Shown: positions 1-11,468 of the stretch, piece by piece
Layout: each line of letters opens with the position of its first letter
How positions within the stretch are numbered: position 1 is the first letter of the stretch
Assembly (NCBI GenBank): GCA_006386115.1
Contig: VFIW01000057.1
Span: 124,001-188,000, forward strand
From: Globisporangium splendens
Lineage: Eukaryota; Oomycota; Peronosporomycetes; Pythiales; Pythiaceae
DNA length: 64,000 nt
Direction of reading: 5' to 3'
Program-made: the position numbers and the translations under genes
The notes under the pieces: generated by a model
Told to the model about the DNA's origin: nothing
What the model saw: the letters and a program-made list of their open reading frames with translations, nothing else
Database searches by the model: none

Positions 1-663
1 CTGGGCGTGGCCATTATCCCGAAGGAGGAGCAGCGGGAGGAGATGATCTGCTGCTTGCGGTTCGGCATCTCGCAGCTGGAGAGGCAGATGCAGCCATCGG
101 CGCCGCGACACATCTCGGGCTCAGGCGCAGTCCCAGTGGCGTCAAACACTTGTCGCCATCGCGCTTTACACGCGTTGCAAGCGTCGTCGTAGATCGAGCA
201 GTACGTGTAGTTCGCGGACGGGTAGTACCCGTCGATGCCCGGGTTGCTCACGTTGTCCGCGGCGGCGAGCGCTTGCTTGTAGTTGGCCATGCTCACGCAC
301 AGCCCCGTCGGGTCCACCGCGCACTACAGAAAAATATCAAAATCACGAGATAAGCATCAACTTGGGCATCATTTTTGAGATAGGCACCAACTGAAATGGC
401 GTATACAGAGTTAGAGCACGGACCTCGTCGCGACGAAGAGCTACGTTGATGCAGTCGTAGCAGCTGCGCGGCATGTAACACTGGCTCTGCTCGTACCACG
501 CGCAAGTGTCGTACGAGTTGTACGGCTCGAGCTTCGGCGCGACCGTGTACGTCGCTACTGGTGGTGCAGTGGTCGGGATCGGCAAGGTCACCGTCGCAGC
601 AGCGGCATCGGCGCTTGAGCTGCCGTCTCTTGAGCCGGAGGTGGTGCTGTTGACGCTCGCCAT
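1..663 (-). CDS. Cysteine-rich membrane protein family member 1 (3' end beyond window)
   Basis: The first exon starts at the ATG at 663 and codes for a Ser/Thr/Pro-rich N-terminus followed by the family motif CAWY and PRSCYDCIN. It ends near 421 at GAG|GTCCG. A short intron runs to about 325 and ends in TTTTTCTGTAG. The second exon starts with CAVDPTGLCVSM and carries YYPSANYTYC, CNAC, CRGADGCICLSSCE and a final RCSSFG before the window ends. The membrane segment and cytoplasmic tail therefore lie outside. There is no N-terminal hydrophobic signal. This is the first of eight head-to-tail minus-strand paralogues. No known function; the paired cysteines and N-glycosylation sites suggest an extracellular or lumenal domain. 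Confidence is high that it is a gene and low on any role. Confidence 0.8.
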
Positions 664-2281
664 GACGCAAGAATTGGACTATGAGGCGCTGGTCACGCCG
701 CAGACGCCGCCGTATCGAGCGTAATAGGCGAGTACACATGTGGACAGATTGCTGCAGCGCCATGCATGGAGCACAGCGAACGAAGTGCGTCAACAACAGT
801 GGTCGATTTCCAGCACGATCCTCAATTGAAATGTCGGTTATCTTTCCGAGTGTATTTGGAGAAATATAGCACATCGAAATCAAACGACCTTTTGATGAGG
901 AATTGCACGTATTGCTTTAGTCATTTATTCAATTAAAGAGGTAAGTTAACTGCAGGGATGTGTGGTTTTGGAGGCTTCATATTTACGTTTGTTTTGCGCA
1001 CACGCTGCACTTCCACCATAAATCCGAGAAATTGTTTCTTGCAGTGTAAATTGTGCAATTCGATGGACATCGAAGAGTCATACTTGTCAAGATACTAGTT
1101 TGCAAGGTGAGAATAAACAGACGATTTCTGATACTGTACAAAAAATCCACTGCAAATCAGCAGCCACTTCAACTTGAGTTCAGTGCTGCTGTGGGTTCAC
1201 AGATCAACACGGTTAGGTGTGCACCACCGATTATGTCATCAGATCCCAAGTGCTTTCTTCTGCACTTGTGCTCAAATTTCGCGATTTAATTATGCAACTT
1301 GTCAGCGCTTGCCACCAATGCCAATGTCACGAAAGCGTGTCACGCCCAGCGGCCATATGATGGATGCATGCACTCGCTGATAGCGAACGGCTGAGCGAAA
1401 AGCAACAGTCGAGATTGACTTGCGAAGTGTGCAATCCTGTGCTCAAATGCTGAGGACAATTTCTCATTGAGCCCACCAATGAGTCTGCATTTCCGTCAAT
1501 AAATTGACTGCAATCGCACATGTCGATTGTCCCTACTCTTGCGTCTTCGCTCCCGCTCCACTTGCTTCCTTAGCATCATTCCCACGTAGCCTTTTGGCAA
1601 TGGTACTTCGAACTGGGCGGGTCGGCGATCAGCCAACAGCGCGATGGCCGTGCCGTTCATCTCGAAGGGGAAACTAGTTCGACTGTGCTTACAGCGAAAC
1701 TCGTCGTGCTATCGACGACATCCAACAATGACAGTTGGCTTTCATCCTCGAGTGTCTTCCAGCAGGTCTCCAAGTACGCCTTACCCTTTTACTCGTTGGG
1801 ATGCCGAACCTTCGTCGCCCTCAAGCCACTGGCACTCCTGGACTCCAGTGTCAACAGGTTCAACAACCGCAATGTGATCGCTCCGAAGCTGCATACTCTT
1901 CAGAACTAGTTCATGTGAAAGAAAACCGCGCATAAGTTTATGAGCAATCAGGTTACGAGTGTAAACTTCGTCGACTTGCCTTTTGCGGGGGAGAAGCTGG
2001 TCAGCTGTGTACTTTCATTTGGATGTGTGACTCTCAAATCTCTACATAGGCAACAAATTGCCTTCAAACTTTGACTTATCACGGTTGAGTCGAGAAGTGA
2101 TGCCGTCTTCGTGATGCAGCATTCTAAACCTGAGAGGAAATTTGAATGAGAAAGTATAAACGATTTTGATCTTGCCACAGCACTAGCTTTTCTTATAAAG
2201 CACGTACTATTACGTAGTGTTACACAACAACACAAAAACTTGGTTCATATTCAAAACAACATGGATGAACGCATTCCCTCC
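664..2281. other. Intergenic region, no gene recognised
   Basis: About 1.6 kb between family members 1 and 2. All open frames are short (under about 95 codons) and lack recognisable motifs, cysteine patterns or plausible splice chains. Composition is more AT-rich than the flanking genes. I see no repeat or RNA gene here. It should contain the promoter of the gene starting at 663. Confidence 0.5.
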
Positions 2282-3299
2282 TCAAAGCCGGCGTCGGTCG
2301 TGCTGTTCATTCGACGACGTCGACAGCGAGTCCTCGTCCTCGCTGGTTCGGCGTCCAGAGCCGTCCCCATCGCCTAAACTTGAACCCGACGAGGTTCCAA
2401 TTTGCCCGAGCTTGGGCTTCTCGCCCTGGATGAACTCGCGCTCGGACTCCAGGAGCCCGGCCCGCAGCGAGTTCCACCCCGTGAGCGCCAACGGCGGCCC
2501 GGTCCGAGGCTCCCGGTTGCGACGGCGTTCTCGACGCTCATGCCGAGCGCGCGATTCAGCTACACAGCATAACAGCATGAGTCAACACGTCAGTATCCAG
2601 CATATGCCTCGGTGAGTCTATCCACGTTGCCTTCTTACCTCTGTCGCGTCGACTTTTCGCCCACGTCCTGAACACGATCAGTCCGAGCAGGAAAAAACCA
2701 ACGAGCCCAACGGCAATGTACGCACCCTTGATGGCGTTGCTCGGGTTGCCGAACGTACCAAAGTACGAGCACTGGCTCGAGACGATCGAGTTGATGCGGT
2801 TCGGACGCTCGCACATGGAAACACAGATGCATCCGCCGGCGCCGACGCACGTCGCACCCTGGGTCACGATGCCCGAGTTCCAGTACTGCTGTCGCCATCG
2901 CTCCTTGCACTGGCGGCATGTGGCGTCGCTCAGCGGACAGTACGTGAAGTTGGCCGACGGAAAGAAGCCGTAAAAGTCCGCGTCTGAAGCGTCCTGCTGG
3001 CTCGCGTACCGCTGGTACGTGCTCATGCTGACGCACATGCCGTTCGGGTCGACGGCGCACGAGTCGCGCTGGAGGTTGACGTTGATGCAGTCGTAGCAGT
3101 CGCGCGGCAGGTAGCAGCGGTTGCCCTGGTACCACGTGCACGAGTCGCCAAAGTTGGTGCTCACGCTCTTGGGTGCGATCGTCGGGACCTGGATCTCGCC
3201 CGCAGACGCGTCGCCGCTGCTGGTGTCATTCATGACATCGAGGCTGGCGCTTGAGCCCCCGACGGACGACGACGACGACGACGCACTCACACTCGCCAT
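2282..3299 (-). CDS. Cysteine-rich membrane protein family member 2
   Basis: Two exons, 3299-2639 and 2559-2282, joined in phase 1 (AGAG|GTAAG and TGTGTAG|CT), giving about 312 aa. Order of parts: a Ser-rich start (MASVSASSS), CTWY, LPRDCYDCIN, CAVDPNGMCVSM, FFPSANFTYC, CRQC, CVGAGGCICVSMCE, a cysteine before the membrane, a membrane segment around IAVGLVGFFLLGLIVF, a basic stop-transfer stretch, then a tail with TGPPLALTGWNSLRAGLLESE. The first family intron (inside the cysteine motif) is absent, so exon 1 reads straight through it. An ATG 31 codons upstream is in frame, but the one at 3299 matches the paralogues. Positive charges after the membrane segment predict the N-terminus outside. 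Function unknown. Confidence 0.85.
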
Positions 3300-3888
3300 C
3301 GCGAACGCAAATGAGACTCTGGACGGCGCTCCGACAGCCGCAGAAGAAACGCTGCGTGACTGGATCAATAGACAGACTGAGGCTGATGGCAACGGAGCAT
3401 CGCGCGGATGTCTTACGCTGGCGCGATTACCGTCACGGGATCGGGAGGACGAAGGTGATTATGCTGTTGACTACGCAATGTTGACTCGGGTGAGATCGAG
3501 TGAAAAAGATGGGGGATGCAAGGTATTTCTGGGTTACACTCCAGCCAACCTCTCGGAATTAAGCAAGCTAAGGCATTTGTGCGCCAAATTCTTGCTCTTA
3601 ACTTGACGGATCCAAGCGATCAAAACCATGGCGCATCACCCCGTTTGCTGTAACTTTTGTGCTGTGCACTGAACAGTTTGACCATGTTGCAACTATTCGC
3701 AACATTAAAACACAGCATTCTATAGAGGCTATATTCGACTTCAAGAGGTTTTGAACAACTTCTCGCACATGTCGCACAATGAGCGACGACTGTGGATTCA
3801 CTTGTCCTTCACCTGCGCCACAGAATGCAGTGATGCACAATGGAGACTCGGAGCTTCCATGGCGCTCCTCATGCAGCCCCGCGCCTCG
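3300..3888. other. Intergenic region, no gene recognised
   Basis: About 590 bp between the start of member 2 and the stop of member 3. The minus-strand sequence just upstream of 3299 contains CTCATTTGC, a weak partial match to the oomycete initiator. Nothing else is recognised. Confidence 0.4.
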
Positions 3889-4806
3889 CTATCTGCGCAA
3901 TGTCTCAACGACCACAATGGGCGGTGCAAGCGACGCTCCCGGTCCGTTGGCGCCGTCGTCCCCCTGCATGAGCTTCTCGCGCATGGACGTCCATCCAGCG
4001 AGACTCAACTGCGGACCCGACGGCACGCGCACCGGCAAGCCCCGATGCAAATCCCTTCGTTGCCGGGCGGCAGCTGCATTGCTACTGTCGGTTTTCCGCA
4101 CGAGCTTGCCGACGCCCATGGAGATGAGCGTGAACGCGACGACCATCGCGACGCAGTACCCAGCGCCGAGCAAGAAATCATTGGACGACAGCGAGGACGA
4201 GTCTGACGCTGACGCCACGCACTGCGCGTCGGTGACGATGACCTGCCAGTTGGGTAGCTCACATGCCGCAAGGCACACGCAGCCGTTGGATCCCGTGCAG
4301 AGAGGTATGCTGTACAGCGACCGCCCGGACGCATAGTCCTTTAACCATTGCGCTTTGCAACTCGCGCATGTCGTGTCGCTCGCGCTGCAGTACGTCGCGT
4401 TTTCTGAGAGATAGTACGTGGCTTCAGGAGCGTACAGGTAGGTGCTTTTGCGTGTGTCCATGTAGTCTTCGTACGCGGCCTTGGTCACGCACTCGCCTCG
4501 AGGACCCAACGCACACTAAGCATTTTCCAGATATCAAAGCCAAAATACTTGTCAGAAGTAGTGCAAAGAATGAGGTCAAGATCGTGAACGTGATGATCGT
4601 ACCTGGTCTTCCGAGACAGCGACGTTGAGGCAATCGAAGCACGACCGCGGTTGCGAGCAATTCCGATCCGCGTACCACGTGCACGTGTCCACAGACTTTG
4701 TCGTGGCGGTGGTGGCAGTGGACGAAAGCGTCGCAGTGGGCAGTGGCGAGGCTGGGACTTGAACGCTCGCTGTGCTCCCGGACCCACTGGCATTTGTGCT
4801 GGTCAT
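3889..4806 (-). CDS. Cysteine-rich membrane protein family member 3
   Basis: Two exons, 4806-4603 and 4515-3889, joined in phase 0 (GACCAG|GTACG and GCTTAG|TGT), giving about 276 aa. It shows CTWY, QPRSCFDCLN, then CALGPRGECVT, ATYC, CASC, CTGSNGCVCLAACELPNW, a membrane segment around YCVAMVVAFTLISMGVGKLV, basic residues, and the tail motif PSGPQLSLAGWTSMREKLM. It keeps the first family intron but has lost the second, the reverse of member 2. The start MTSTNASG was chosen over an in-frame ATG 12 codons upstream because the paralogues begin with short Ser-rich peptides. Function unknown. Confidence 0.85.
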
Positions 4807-5322
4807 GGCTTGCTGGTGCTGTGGGTGTGTCGAATGGAACAAGTAATTGTGTCTGAGGAACTAAAGCCTTCGATTGTCTCCACCCATGGCAGTGACTGCG
4901 ATCGTCCTACTGCTGTCAGTCCTCCCTGACAGCATGCGGGATGCGCTCGAGTGTGAATTTTTGCACAGTGGGCTCAGCGGCACTCGATCCCCAAGAAGGC
5001 ATCCATCCCATCGCGTCACTTTCTGCAGAAGTGAGCCCTGCTTATCATACAGAAACGGAGACGTGCGTTTCAAAATTTCTGATCGGAAGTGGAGACGTTT
5101 CTCGAAATATTGGCGGACGCGAGATGGATCACGAGTGAACCCTCCTACGCATGTGTGTAGACGAAGAAACAGAGGCGGATATCGCATCTTTGTGGCATCT
5201 TTCGACTGTGGTGCTGGTGATCTAAAAGCGCTCTACACTGTCCATTATTATCACTCAAATTCCTGAACTAAAGTACACACAATGAGGCTTGTGAGCTATT
5301 CACTAAATTAGTGCTGCATGGA
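4807..5322. other. Intergenic region, no gene recognised
   Basis: About 515 bp between members 3 and 4. Short open frames on both strands have no recognisable motif. No repeat noted. Confidence 0.4.
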
Positions 5323-6412
5323 CTACGGAGTTTGGTCTCGAGCACGAAGATATCGACCTAGTTCACTGGGAGACTCGGGTCGGTACCCTTCGCCGTGCTC
5401 CACGACGATGGTCGGCGGCTCGGTCGCGCCAATGCCAGTGATCCCGTGGACAGTGGATCGGCCGTTCGCGAGCTGCTGGCGCTCCGTCTCGATGAGCTTG
5501 TCGAGCATCGCGTGATAGCCGTTGAGGTTCAACTGCGGTCCCCTCGGCTCTCTTCGCTGCAGCAGCCGTCGATTTCGCTCTGCTTCTTCAGCTGCAAACC
5601 GATAAACGCAACATCACAAATCAATGAGTGAGGACATCTACCAACCTGCAAAATCTCTCGTGGACGCACCTCTGGCCTCACATTTCCGTATGAGGAAGCG
5701 GATGCCACCGTGGATGACTGTGAACACGAGCACCATGGCGAGTCCGAGTCCCAGTGCTGTGAGCAGTTTGTACCCCGCAGGTTCTTCACTCCCGCCGAGC
5801 ACACTCTTACTCGCGCACTGGCTGCTCACGACTTTGTTCGTCCACCCAGGGAGCTCGCAGTACGCGATGCACACGCATCCGTTGTCGCCAGTGCAGTACG
5901 GGACGGAGGGCACACTGGAGCTGTTGAGCGTGTAGTAGTCGGCGAGCCACTGGCTTCGGCATACGGAGCACGTCGCGTCGCTCGGGTTGCAGTACGTCGC
6001 GTTCGTGGACGGGAAGTACGTGTAGTTAGCATTGGTCGATAAGAATGACGATGACGACATAAACTTGTCGTACTCGACCATACTCACGCACGCGCCGCGC
6101 GGATCCACGGCACACTATTCACCAAAACAATATTTGAGTTCACGGCAACCAGTCATTTCCTGGGTACGGCTAAGTGATCCCAATGTCAAGAGCATTAGGT
6201 ACCTCAGTGTTGGGGAGGAGGACGTTGAGGCAGTCGAAGCACGTGCGCGACGCGGAGCATTCTCCGTTGGCGTACCACGTGCACGAGTCGCGGCTGTCGG
6301 TCGACGCGGTCTTGGTGACGGAAGGCGAAGACACTGTCGCAAGTGATCCGCTGGAGCTGCTGCTGCTATTGGAGCCGCTCCTTGTGGACGATGACTCGCT
6401 GGAAGTGGCCAT
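5323..6412 (-). CDS. Cysteine-rich membrane protein family member 4
   Basis: Three exons, 6412-6203, 6114-5670 and 5591-5323; intron 1 is phase 0 (ACTGAG|GTACC) and intron 2 phase 1 (AGAG|GTGCG, TTTGCAG|CT), giving about 307 aa. This is the full family intron pattern. Parts in order: poly-Ser N-terminus, CTWY, ASRTCFDCLN, CAVDPRGACVSM, YFPSTNATYC, CSVC, CTGDNGCVCIAYCELPGW, a membrane segment around LGLGLAMVLVFTVIHGGIRFLI, RKCEARG, then the tail REPRGPQLNLNGYHAMLDKLIETE and an acidic end with EHGEGYRPESPSELGRYL. That terminal EGEGYRP-SP stretch recurs in members 5 and 8. A second ATG lies one codon upstream at 6415. Confidence 0.87.
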
Positions 6413-7294
6413 CATTGACGCTTTATGGATGTGGCTGTGCGTTGGAATCCCGACAATGCGCACAGGCGGCGCATCGGCGACCTGTGTGGGAGGGTGGCTG
6501 CTTTAGAAAATGAGCTGTGGCTGCGCGTCTTTGAACGGCAGACACACGAAAAGAACGAAAGAAAAGAGGGAGAGTGGGACGGCAACTTGCGCAGCCATTG
6601 CTGCGTTGGACTTTGGAACGCGGTGGAGATGAGGCGGGCGAACGCCAGCGTTCTTTCTCCTTCTATTTCCGATGACTGCTCCATACTGGACTCAAGTCTA
6701 TTTGGTGACGCAGGACTCGCATGCGCCAATGTGATAATCTGCGGTGCGGTAAACCAGAACAGGCGCGCACGGCTCCACCTTCAAGCACCTGGTGGAATTG
6801 CGCCAGGTGGCAATGCGTGTGCTGCTGACTTTGTGCTGCTCCATTTTCGACGGCGGATCCGTTTCCTGTAGGCAAGATTAGACTCGCATTTTTTCTCGTG
6901 GGCAATCTATCGTTCTGTAAACCAGCAACAAAGTCACGCGTCTCCGAGCTTCAAGCATCTGATCGTGCGTCGCTCCTGGTGGGAATGGTATTGGATGCAA
7001 TTCCACGCGCTGCTGACTCGTGGCACTCTGCACGTAGCAACGATGCTTCAAAGTATACACGAGCAGCTACTCTGTCGCTAACCTCATTGTTGAAGTCGCT
7101 CCACACGCATTGCCACACACACACACACAAAGTGTAGCCATTCGAGTCGTTTGTGCACTTTGTGTCCTCCATGCTCTTCAAGGAATGTACGTAATAAAAA
7201 CACGATGGTAGTGACACTGGTCTGACACCAACGAGAAGCCATAAAGGGCATCATTCACTTCGCCAAAAAAGAAATGTACATAATTAGTGATGCG
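6413..7294. other. Intergenic region with a short (AC)n tract
   Basis: About 880 bp between members 4 and 5. It holds a short AC dinucleotide run at 7113-7130. Open frames up to 148 codons on the plus strand (6425-6871) have no recognisable content and no family motif. No RNA gene seen. Confidence 0.4.
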
Positions 7295-8331
7295 CTACCG
7301 CGAGTCGTCGCGTTGCCGAGTGAGTTCGCTGGGCGATATCGGGCGATACCCTTCGCCTTCCTCGATGAGCACGGGCGGCGCGTCCTCTGTGATGTGTGGT
7401 GCCGCTCGGCCCTGGATGTGGTGACGCTCCGTCTCGATGAGCTTCTCGCGCATGGACGTCCACCCGGCGAGACTCAATTGCGGACCCGATGGCTCTCGCA
7501 GTGGACGGCGTTGCTCTCGTCTTGCTTGGTCTGATAAATGCAAATAAAAAACCTGTTAGTTGGACTGATACTCATGCGCGCTTGCATGACGAGAAACATC
7601 AAGTTACTTACGATTCCATTCGATGCGCTGCACGAGGTGCCGGACGCTGACGGCGACGAGCAGGAAGAGCACGATCAGGCCGATGCCGACGGCCGCGGAC
7701 TCCATGAGCTTCTTCGAGGACCCGTCGCCGTCCGAGGACGAGCACTGGTTGTCGATCACGGTCAACGCCCAGTTGGGAAGCTCACAGTACGCGACGCAGA
7801 CGCAGCCGCCCTCGCCCGTGCAGAACGGGATCGCGGGTGTATTGCTGACGGTGTAGTAGTCTTGGATCCACTTCTGCTTGCAGAGCTGGCACGTGGCGTC
7901 CAGCGCGCTGCAGTACGTGTAGTTGGTCGACGGGTAGTACTTGTAGTTCGGGTAGTAGTAGTTGCGCGCCTGCACAAAGTCGAGGTACTCGGCCATCGTC
8001 ACGCACTGCCCGCGCGGGTCAATCGCACACTAATGCATGGCATACAACAACAAGCCCAATATTAGCGCGTGAACCATCAGAAGCTGGCACACGCATATAC
8101 ACGCGCACTCGCCTCTTGGCCTGGGATGCCGACGTTGAGGCAGTCGAAGCACGTGCGCGGCTGCTCGCAGCGCTTCTGCGCGTACCACATGCACGTGTCC
8201 TGGTTCGTGGTCATGGTCTTGAGTTTGCTGATGTCCACGACGCCCGCAGAGCCACTGGAGCTGCTGCTACTTGAGCTCATGCTCATACTGCCACCAGAGC
8301 TCATGCTGCCGCCGTCGAGCGTGATGCGCAA
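7295..8331 (-). CDS. Cysteine-rich membrane protein family member 5
   Basis: Three exons, 8331-8113, 8029-7612 and 7530-7295, about 290 aa. Parts: Gly/Ser-rich N-terminus, CMWY, QPRTCFDCLN, CAIDPRGQCVTM, YYPSTNYTYC, CQLC, CTGEGGCVCVAYCELPNW, a membrane segment around AAVGIGLIVLFLLVAVSV, a basic stretch, then EPSGPQLSLAGWTSMREKLIETE and EEGEGYRPISPSELTRQ. The first intron must begin with GC (AAGAG|GCGAGTG) to keep the frame and cysteine spacing; the next GT would break both. Intron 2 is the usual phase-1 type (AATC|GTAAGT). The start could instead be the in-frame ATG at 8304. Confidence 0.85.
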
Positions 8332-9386
8332 TGGCTGTCAATGGCGGCGCTCGCATGGAAAAGAACGTGGTTGGTGGGGTGTTGACTTAGTGGGATCAGG
8401 ATGGCGCATGCCATGTGATGTGTCCAACACGTGGCTGGCTTCTTTTTCTGTTCTGCGTTCTCGCTGCATGTCACTCGAAGGTCGATCAAGTCGACATCTT
8501 GGACAAAGTCGACAAGAAAGGAAGCCAGATTCGATTTGACAGAAGAAGAAGTTGACAGATGCGACCAGCATGTCGCAATGGCAGGACTGAGATCCTGTCA
8601 TAGTCGATTTCGTAGAACATTTTGCTTCTCGATTACTCCTATTTTGGACAGGCTTTTCGACCAGCAAGTGCATACACAATCCACCAAATGGCGTCATGTT
8701 ACACAGAATATTACTTATGACAGTAAAAATGTTATGAATAGACTCAAGAGACAGGAAGTCTGAGTGGGACAACAATAGTACCAGAGGATACGGAATTCTA
8801 GTGAATGACTTGCCTCGCGTACTAGAACACAAATCACGGCGCTGCTGTACAGAAGCGATTTTTGTGACGCGACAAGCTGAAAGGTTTCCTGCAGAGGGAC
8901 ATTGCGCTCGGTCTGATCGATGGATGGCATGTGAGAAAGCCAACAACTGGAACAAACACTTTGACCGAGAGCTTCGTGTCATTGTTTCACTAACGCTGTA
9001 ATTAAACTCGTCCGAAAAATGCACTTGAATCGTCAAATATCATATCAAGGTGTTGTCGTGCAGTGCTCCTGTGGGGTTCGACATTTGCCGTGTCCGAAAG
9101 GGGTCGATTGCAGAACTGACCCTTGTGTCAAGCTCAAGTCCAAATGGGTGATCACTGGGAAACCTTCCATAAAGGATATTCATATTCTAAATAAAAGGTT
9201 CCCACTGAAATTACAAACGTTTCGCGATCGCAATGATGGTCAGCACTTTCTGCAAAACTCGACTTCGACAGCTGCAACCTGGCAACTCTGAATTAATCCT
9301 ACCAACTTCCTGCTATGCCACCTGCCGACACACTATCGTTATCTAGTTGCTCTACAGCGTATCCGTCATCTCTTCTATGGCGCTCA
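8332..9386. other. Intergenic region, no gene recognised
   Basis: About 1.05 kb between members 5 and 6, AT-richer than the genes. A 232-codon minus-strand frame (8338-9036) and a 90-codon plus-strand frame (9019-9291) have no family motif or recognisable fold. Confidence 0.4.
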
Positions 9387-11010
9387 CTAGTCGCTTGAGA
9401 GGATCAGCGCTTCTCTGGGCTCATTCTTGTCAACTTCATCGTCGTCGTCGTCAACGTCGATGGCAGCAACACTCAACGAACTCTCGGATGGCCTTAAATA
9501 CACAAGCGGTGCTGAAATCCTTCTCTCACGTGCCTCGACAGAGTGTCGGCACTGCTCATGCTCGATGAGCTCTTCGCGGAGCGCTTTCCAGTTCGTGAGC
9601 ACAAGGGACAGTCCGCGACTTGCTTCAGATCTTCGTCGTCGCACGCGTTCCAGTGCTTGATGCTGCAGGCATCTCGCTGTTCAGGCAAACGAAGAGACAT
9701 GGAAAGTAGTCAGCGAGAGAAGATCTCATGTCGGAAGCTTCTTGGCATAAGAAGAGCATTTAGCATCGGGTTCCTACCTCGTATGGACCACAACACCAGC
9801 AACGTCGTGGGGATCGAAAGCACCACGACGACAATCCACGCAATGGTATCGAGTGGTCTATCCAGCGACAGTGTGTCTGTGGTCGTGGTTTCCTGGTAAT
9901 CGCAAAGTGACTCCACCACGATCTGTTTCCATGACGGAGACTCGCAGAAGCCCACACAGACACAACCACCTGTGCCGACACAAAACTCCGAGGGATTGAC
10001 GGAGCCATTCGCTGATTGCTTGAATGCTGTTTTTCGGCATTCTGTGCACACTGCATCGGATGGTTCGCAATACGTCGTGTTTGTGGATGGGAAGTAGTGT
10101 GCAGCATCGCTGGACATGTTGAGTCGGTAATCTTGTGTGAAGTCGTACTTGCTGAAGCTTGCACAATACCCTGACGGTGTGATTGTGCATGACTGGTGGG
10201 ACGCAGTGGTGTCAGTTTTCTCATTAGCAGTTCGAGGAGAGCAAAATGCCTAAAAGCAGCTCACCTGTCCATTGTCAAGAGGTGTATTCAAGCAGTCGTA
10301 GCATGTGCGAGGCAGGCCACACAGCGTCTGATTCGTATACCACGTGCAGCGATCTTCAACGGCGAGGACCTGTTTTTTCGGGGTAGTGGGGGCGGGTGTT
10401 TTGGCTGGCGGCTCACTCGCGAACCCAGATGGGAGATCACACGCGCTCGTCTCGCCTTGGAAGCTCATTGCGTGCGGAAGCTGTGTCAGCGCAATAAGTT
10501 CCCAGTGCGCGGTTTCGCACATCGCGACGCACACACATCCATCGGTACCTGCACAGAACTCTGCGACCGTTCCTAGACAGGCATTGCACACTTCGTCGGT
10601 CGCAGCGCAGTACGTCGAATTGATGGACGGGAAGTAATCACGACTCGTTGCATTAAGGCGATAATCTTGTTGTGGGACGTAGACGCTTAGATTGTTGCAG
10701 AGCCCACTAGGCGTCAGTACGCATTCCTGCGAGTGAGGTCAACAAAAATGTCGTTCGTAAGTACAACAGAGAGGGATATGTATTCATACGAAAAGTGTAC
10801 CAGACGTACATTCCCATTGCTTGGCGTGTCATTCAGACACTCGCGACACGTGCGGGGCGCCACGTAGCACGTGCCGTCACTCCGAGCGACTTCTTTCCAC
10901 GCGCAGCTCGAGTTATTCGCATGCTGTCCTTCAATAGTGACAACTGTCGCATTGCTGTCTGCTAGAGACGACCCGGAGCTACTGGCGCTTGAGTGGTTGG
11001 ACTGCGTCAT
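9387..11010 (-). CDS. Two-module cysteine-rich membrane protein (member 6)
   Basis: Four exons, 11010-10810, 10726-10265, 10192-9778 and 9676-9387, about 455 aa. Phases are 0, 0 and 1. Exon 1 has CAWKEV and APRTCRECLN. Exon 2 completes module 1 (CVLTPSGLC, DYFPSINSTYC, CNAC, CAGTDGCVCVAMCE) and starts module 2 (CTWYTNQTLCGLPRTCYDCLN). Exon 3 completes module 2 (CTITPSGYC, HYFPSTNTTYC, CTEC, CVGTGGCVCVGFCE) and adds the membrane segment around IAWIVVVVLSIPTTLLVLW. Exon 4 is the tail, with SRGLSLVLTNWKALREELIEHE and an acidic end. A Pro/Thr/Lys linker joins the modules. Each module looks like a complete copy of the single-module ectodomain. Confidence 0.85.
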
Positions 11011-11468
11011 GCGTCACGCTGCGACCTTTCGATGTGCGCCTGACTAAGAGAGAACGCTACTGTAGCGTCTGCCGCGTTGAGGATTGCAACCCAAAGCGGG
11101 CGCCTACACCCCCGCAATCCACGGCTGCGTGTGTTTATCGCGTTGCGTCCCAATTGCTCTGTTCATCTCTTTTTCGAAGCTGTTCCTGAGCTGTTTATGC
11201 TGAAGGCGATCTGACTAATCGGCGCTCGCGCTTAAGTACGAGGCAATGATATCAGAGACCGTCACTCATGACATATCAAAAAGAGCTCTGATGATTGGTT
11301 GACGCACCGGATCCGATGGCTACAGTTGCGTTGGACTGGTTTGAAGTCGAACATGGCGCTGCCGACGACAACAGGCGCAAGTTTCAGTCGTGCCAATACG
11401 TATGAGTGCTGCGTTGTGGTTTCTGTTGGGAGTTTATAAACGATTCAAGGTGTACTTATTATACTATG
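11011..11468. other. Intergenic region, no gene recognised
   Basis: About 460 bp between members 6 and 7; nothing recognised beyond the likely promoter of the gene starting at 11010. Confidence 0.4.

Noticed and set aside
8338..9036. 232-codon minus-strand frame
   Set aside because: No motif, unusual composition, and no splice link to member 5.
9019..9291. 90-codon frame with several cysteines
   Set aside because: Cysteine spacing does not fit the family and no start context or splice partner is visible.
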